64,000 nt of DNA from Hanleya hanleyi (lineage: Eukaryota > Mollusca > Polyplacophora > Lepidopleurida > Hanleyidae). The position numbers and the translations under genes are program-made. Shown piece after piece: positions 57,900-64,000 of the stretch. Position 1 is the first letter of the stretch, and each line of letters begins with the position of its first letter. Location: contig JAVTVY010033701.1 of assembly GCA_036873755.1 (NCBI GenBank), forward strand, positions 1-64,000, given 5' to 3'. The notes beneath the pieces were generated by a model. That model was not told where the DNA came from, searched no databases, and saw nothing but the letters and a program-made list of their open reading frames with translations.

Positions 57900-58900
57900 T
57901 TTTATTTTAATACATGTAAATACCAGAGTCTAATATGTTCTTCAATGTTCTGCAAGAGAAGTTGTCAACATTTTTCACTGATGCAGGCAAGAAATCATAA
58001 TATAAAACAACCTGAAATCCGTATCGCTGAACAGTATTCTTAATCCATATGATTTTCGTCGTATATTCGTTATCTAGAGAATGATATATCTCAGTCACGC
58101 TTTGATTTTCACAGTTCACATGAACACCATGAAGAACTTGAAGTAGACAGGCTTAAACGGGCCATTGCCTCGGGCTTTGTCATCGGTATGCGACATGTTT
58201 CGCCAGATTTGAGAATCCATGAGTGCATGCGCTTGGTGCTATAGCCCTGTTTTACACTTTTCTGCAATAAGATTTGATGGCGTTGATTACAAATGTCACA
58301 TTTTACACAGGATATAGGAAATGCTAGTAGGCGATATAATATACGCCATATGCAGGTTCCACTAAAATATTACACTTCAGAAAGGGATAGTTTACGATGT
58401 CAAATTTGTGACCTCTCTCCTGTCATAAAGTCATCGAGACAGAAGGTCCGCTTCATTTTCATAAAGACATAAGTCTAAAGTTTTGGAACATCATGATGTC
58501 TTGCCGGCATCATTGAAAACTGTTGACCGCTTCTCTCTTGCAGGAAACAAGCCTATGTTTATGCATACTATGATTGTCTTTTTGAATTTGGTGCTAATAC
58601 TGCTACATGTATGTGGAAAATGGAATAGGCCTTTGGATTATGGACGCGGATATTCTCTAATGGACGACGGCTGGATTATGAATGACGGACCAGACGCTTG
58701 TAAATATGATGTACCGTTAATAGTCTTTCCAATCCAGCGAAAGAGGATATATATCCTTCACTGCGTCATCATCTTCATTTTGTCAAGCCAATTTCTACGT
58801 TCCCATTTCGAATTTCACTTGATATATCTGATCCCCGTCAATGTTCAAAGAACTTATAAATAGACAAGAGACGTCACTGACCTCGAAACCATTTGAATTT
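57900..58900. mobile_element. Cluster of Penelope-derived fragments in both orientations
   Basis: 57905-58150 (minus) matches 15795-16010. 58170-58430 (minus) matches 17345-17605, including an F-D-I-V-N-Y-P-F-L reverse-transcriptase remnant. 58484-58720 (plus) matches 20065-20230 and 19733-19800 ('gatgtcttgccggcat', 'ggattatggacgcggatatt', 'gacggaccagacgcttgtaa'). The rearranged order shows repeated breakage or nested insertion. Confidence 0.6.
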
Positions 58901-61900
58901 CCAAATGTGTCATGGAGGAGCGTTAATGGTTGACTGACCTATATATTGGGCAAAGACAACCATCATATTAGGACGCCGCCGACGCCGCTACTTGGGGATG
59001 ATGTCACTCTACACGCAATCGGTGTGTAGGTTCTGATTGGTTCGTAGGTGAAATCGACACCTCGGATTTTGAACACTAAATGTGGTCAGATAAATAAGCA
59101 GGTTCTAAGTGGGAACGTAGAAATTGGCTTGATAAACTGAAGATGCTGCGTCATTTATATAGAGATTATCAGGTCTTTACGAGTCTCGCTTGGTTCGGTG
59201 CTTGTGACTCTGGCCATGTCTTTTGTAATTGGGGAATGGCGATTTTAGCTCTCAAAGTGATGTCTACCTTGACTGCATTGAGGAGTAGAATGACAGAACA
59301 AGCTCGCTGCTTGTGACCACAAGCATCAGATCCGAAATTCAATATTTAGCCGCCGTTCAAAAAAGAATTCCCGCGTAAATAATTATAAGGTATGACAGTA
59401 CCACTTCCCAATGTGTATGAAATAAAAATAATAGAAACAACAGATGGTGCCTCATATTACAAGAGAGAAGCTATCAGTATTATTATTATTATTTCAGTTT
59501 TCAGTGAAGTCGGCAATACATGATGATAGTCTTTACATAAAATCCTAATCATTCACCATTAATCTTTACCCAAAAGAATTGCAAGTCGTTTTCCAGAGTA
59601 CAGCCACGCTTTTGATTGTGACTGCTCATCTGAAAATCATGTAGATGTAAAAAGCTTGATATATATGAGTTTTCCATATAGGCCATATCATATATGTACG
59701 TTGTGAACTGTACCGTTGTGCCCTGTATTAATACATATAACATAGAACAACACGATACGAATATTAAATTATAGATTACGTATAATCTTTATGGAAGATG
59801 GCCACCTACTGAATGTTGGATCTGATGTTAGTATTTACCTATCATGAATATAGTTCTACAGTCTCTGTACATCAAAGATCAATGGTTGGTACATTGTGAA
59901 AAATTTAAAATTTCACCAGAAATTGCTTCTTGTGTATTCCTTTCGACAGTTTGTGTCGAGGAATTATCTGTGTGCTTGAGCATTGTTCGACAATCTACCG
60001 CCATTAGAATTCAATAGCGAATCAGTGCATATGTTCTGTGGATAATATATGCCAATCCCGGGGAACCTCAGTACGAATGAACGGCGATTTCTTAAAAAAA
60101 GAAAAACTGTCGGATTTTTTTTTTCGAATTTCAATAATGCGTGCAACCGATTGTATTCAGTGGATGTTTATTGGTATACTGCGTTTTCGAATTGCCATAA
60201 AATAGCTATGGTATGCTTAACTTGCCGCTGAAGTTTTGCTGCGAAAAAATCGGGCTTTTTCATTTCTATTATTTTTTAAGAATTGCAACTTACAATGGCT
60301 TCAAATGTATCGTGTGAACACCAGTTGCCGCAAATACACGATCCATCGCCTCCTGCAAATTTTTCTTGGAATTGAAATCTAAGGAACTTAGACGATGAGT
60401 TCTGTTTTTTAGATAGTGGTTTTTAAAAATTCCACAAAATGCGATTTTTTACATTGTATATTAATCCGCAAGCGGCGTTTCATTGAGAGATAAGACTAGA
60501 TTACCAGAGGAACTGTATTACGATCGGCACTTTCAGTCAAACAACTCTTATGGCAAATTCTTTGTGTATACGGTTGACTTTCAGTCAAACAACTCTTATG
60601 GCAAATTCTTTGTGTATACGGTTGACTCTCGCACAAGACGTCGAGCTTAAACTTTCATACCACACTTTGGAGATAAAAACTGACGTTCAGCAACAACATC
60701 ATGAAACCACATATTTTTTATGGTTTATAGGTTTCAAAACCTTGTGGCAAACACACCGAGGAGTTTTATGCCAACAGTTGACGTTCAAGGCATGTAGTCG
60801 GCATACCAAAGAACATTAAATGGCTATGATTTGGTCACAAAAACAGTTTCTTTTTATTAAAAATGTTTACCAGCGTGATTTCTGAGAGGGAAATTTCGCA
60901 TCGAGGGTCCTAGGAATTCGCACAGATTAATAATAATTTATACGAAATGACACACTATTGGAATTCTGATGCCGGTTGATTGTCGAACAAAGAAAACAGG
61001 TAAAGCTTCAGATAATCACGAACTCTCCAAAGCATTGCTCAATTATCCTTCGGATTCGCCAGAACTACACTGTTCTGTCAAAGTCGCGAATTTTGGGACA
61101 ATGGATCAACCGTTGTAGCCGGGAAAATATTTATTCATTATATAGAAAATCTCAGACGCGCTTTTATTGCAGCTGTTCATGTGAAGACTATGAAGTATCC
61201 ACACGGCCTCTGTCAAGTTATACAGAGACGGACAAACCAACGGACAGATGTCTTAATGGTATAAATGTTTGGATATGCCTACTTGGAGGTTGGTGTTGGG
61301 ATTGTTTTGTGAAATAAGTTATTTCGAGTGTGGACGTGGAAATTCTTTATGGACGACGAGAGGATACTGAATGCCGAATCAGACGCCAGTAATATGTGAG
61401 AATGTGGGTGGCGCTTTTGAATTTTTCTCTTTGAGGTTACGCTCATTGACCGCAACTCTATGACCCAACCTGGTCAAAGGTATAGCTCCACAGTATATCT
61501 TAAGCTCATTGGAGCGTATGTATAAGCTAGCAATCTTCAGATATATCAGAGGTCTACCCTGATGCTCCGGTTGGAAATGGACCTTCAGTTTCAGTCTGTT
61601 TTCTTCTAGGCGGTGGCGTTATGACTCTTAAAGAGTATTACCCATCATGCACGTGACCGGAGGTAACCTTTAACCCCGCACAATGGTTGCTTAGATCGAT
61701 CGAGGGGAATTTACTATTACACTATCACGGCAAGAAAAATCTATCAATTACAATTGTGATGACCAGGCATTGTTTCCAAGAAGAGTTGACAGGCCATTTT
61801 TCTGGCTGTGTACATTGAAGAATTTGTAGGAATTTGGTAACCCATTCTGCGATATACCAGTCCAATCTGGACGCAATACTAAGACTGCAAAACTCGGCCC

Positions 61901-62880
61901 ATTCTTTTTAAATTAGAACTAACACATCTCTTGAATTTAACCACGAAAGTCTCGGGATTATATTATAATATCACGGACGAAAGTCAAATACTAACACAAA
62001 AGCTATGAGCAATAAATGGAAGCAGCAAACTGTATATTACAGAGAAATTTTTACAGAAAAATATGTAGGTAACAACAGAACTGTTTTCGACTTTATCAGA
62101 CATTTTATCAGTGGTTTCACTCTTTCGATCGTTTATATGTCTAACTATAATAAAATAGGTCTGAATGAGTATATTTTCCTAACGGCAAAAGTGTCGATAT
62201 TGCACCTATTTCAGTAACGTGGGTGTTAATTAAACTTTTCTCCGCTAATTGATATTCCACTGCTCATGCACCGTTGACTGTTAATAATGTAGACAAAATA
62301 CACCTTTCACAGGACAAAGGGGAGATTTTTAAATTACCATAGCATATCAAGGTTAATTGAGAGAGGTTATCAAGCGTAATCGTCAACAATACGTGCCATA
62401 AAATGTGTTGCCATGTATTTTATCAGCTGATTCCTCAGAATCAAAGCACCTCGCTGACACAGATTTAACCAATGGTAATTCAGCGAAAACAGTCCTCTAT
62501 CCTATCTCAACCCAGGAGAGTAGTATATAAAATAGAATCTCACTGCCAGGAGGCTTACAGGTTAGACGAAATTAATCAATTTACCAATCCCTCATAATAT
62601 TAAATGACATCAGTTCGCTAAAAATAACCCCGTACTTTACTGAAACCAGAACAATAATTCAAGGACATTATGTTCAATCTCAATAGGTCTGTGGTCATCT
62701 TGATTTTATGAAAACACGGTTTTAGCCAGTTTCAATTTCAGACTGAGCAAGGGCTGCCCGAGTTTACTATTTCCGATATTATTAAAGGCAATGTTGAATT
62801 AAACAGGCCGTAAATGTTGTCACTGGGCGTTAATCACGTGGAGGAATTACGTGAAATTGACAGACAATATTTTGCATGTA
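58901..62880. other. Long stretch without recognised genes
   Basis: Contains a 46-bp exact tandem duplication ('tttcagtcaaacaactctta..') at 60532-60625 and a reversed 'ggccgtgtggatacttcata' module at 61151-61211. A 30-codon ORF in good start context at 60295 (M-A-S-N-V-S-C-E-H) cannot be assigned. No convincing exon. Confidence 0.45.
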
Positions 62881-62894
62881 TTCACTGTTCCTCA

Positions 62895-64000
62895 CACTGT
62901 AAAAAGTGGAAACATGTTTAACGTTTCATTTTGAGATGGGTAACATGTGAGATGCTTCATAATGCTACATGTTTCACCCGTTTTCCCATGAAAACATGTC
63001 TCAAAGACGTGAGAATACAGCTATTTGATGGTTGCGACATGTTTCAATCGCGTTGCCGTTTCACTATAATGACCCGAATAGCTGTTTGAAACATCAAAGC
63101 TGAAACACGTACAACCGAGTCGCAAAAGCGACATGTCTCAAGGAACACAGTATAAAAGACGGATAATGTTGTCTGGTGCATGGAAGTACTGGCTTCCAAA
63201 AAAAATTTTCTCGTCTTTAGCGATCCTGAATATATCTGTCGATATTGAGAATAAACAGACCGACTAATTTAACTGAATTACTTGCATCGTAATATAACTC
63301 TTCCAGGCCTAGGGTATTTGACTATTTTTGGCCTGCCAAGGCTTCGGAAGAGACGCCTCCTCCCCACTAAATATTTGTTCACTCCTTGATTCTGAAAGCC
63401 CCCAAAATATATCTTGGGGTCCGCTCTGCTGCAAAAATAAAAAAAAAGCAATCCTTGAACATTTTGTTTATTTGTGCCAGGTTCTCCAAAGTAAACTACA
63501 TAGTACATTAGGGAAGAATTATCTGATGTAAAATAAAATAGTTCATGCACTCTTTTATCAAAACAAGAAAACAAAAAACTCGAAGAAAACGGTAAAACAC
63601 CACATTTCTGGTCCCCCACATGATCGCCACTTTAAATTTGCCAATGATTCATACCAAAAAAATACAAAGCATGTGTCGCTATAAAAAATGAGTGACATTA
63701 ATGGGGCATCATTGAGGGCTCGCGTTGGAAGAAACAACAACTGTGTTCTTTGTGTGACCAGATCTACATCCAGTATTTTAAATGTGTGTAGCGCATCAGG
63801 ATATTTTCTGGACAATACGATTGCTCTATATACGATTCGGCCACTGACACCAAATGACACCAAACCATGCAGGCATCTTCACATTTCAAGTTGAATACTA
63901 CACTAATGTTTCGTCATTTACCTTGACCTATTGAATAGAGTGAATTGGTAAAAACTAAGAAACGCATGTGATGTCATATAGCCAATCAACATAGGAGCTT
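62895..64000. mobile_element. Second copy of the CACTG element, reversed, running off the right edge
   Basis: Starts CACTGTAAAAAGTGGAAACA and in reverse complement tracks 46596 down to 46012, then 41556 down to 41370, then 41190 down to about 40830. It carries the same embedded TTAA-type MITE (about 63298-63610) but lacks the 4.5-kb Harbinger element: the site is a single TAA (63468-63470, complement). It also lacks about 170 bp corresponding to 41190-41365, which includes the MITE's left end. Confidence 0.8.

Overview
The window is intron- and transposon-rich animal nuclear DNA. It holds one recognisable protein-coding gene, seen only in part: the calcium-sensing N-terminal portion of a NADPH oxidase 5 (NOX5) gene on the minus strand. 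EF-hand exons lie at 29665-29759, 24623-24709, 22767-22860, 7460-7610 and 169-379, with a weaker candidate at 29018-29067. The membrane, FAD and NADPH domains must lie beyond base 1. Splice signals and reading phases agree from 24.7 kb to 0.17 kb. The 22.8 kb exon also carries an in-frame ATG that would begin the protein about where human NOX5 begins, so the two upstream EF-hand exons may belong to a longer isoform or a neighbouring gene.

The repeat content suggests a lophotrochozoan, most likely a marine mollusc. The signs are a SINE with a tRNA-like head and a conserved core of a type I associate with bivalve and gastropod SINEs, many Penelope-like retroelement pieces, a LINE 3' end with a GAGT/GA simple-repeat tail, and introns of 7-15 kb. 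This is inference from remembered repeat families, not from a search.

Layout. 0-7.6 kb: last two exons seen, with an intron full of a foldback element, a head-to-head pair of TTAA-flanked MITEs, and about 3.9 kb of degenerate satellite carrying the palindrome GGTGGCGCCACC. 7.6-22.8 kb: a very long intron with more MITEs, a Penelope inverted-terminal hairpin with a 15-bp target duplication, a SINE inside a foldback MITE, two minisatellites (42 and 48 bp) and a broken Penelope reverse transcriptase with related 60-bp arrays. 22.8-29.8 kb: three or four EF-hand exons. 30-32.5 kb: a 177-bp tandem repeat and two tandem tRNA-Leu-like genes. 32.8-39 kb: MITEs and a CpG-rich candidate promoter and first exon at 37.4 kb (plus strand). 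39.4-46.6 kb: a five-deep nest of transposable elements, with a second, uninterrupted copy of the host at the right edge (62.9-64 kb). 47.6-49.1 kb: a nine-copy 165-bp array. 50-64 kb: a further MITE family, a Penelope element with inverted arms around its 3' ORF end, several hairpins, and no convincing exons.

I found no new multi-gene system. The most informative structure is the transposon nest, whose target duplications and empty-site copy give the order of insertion directly. Next is the possible two-start NOX5 N-terminus.
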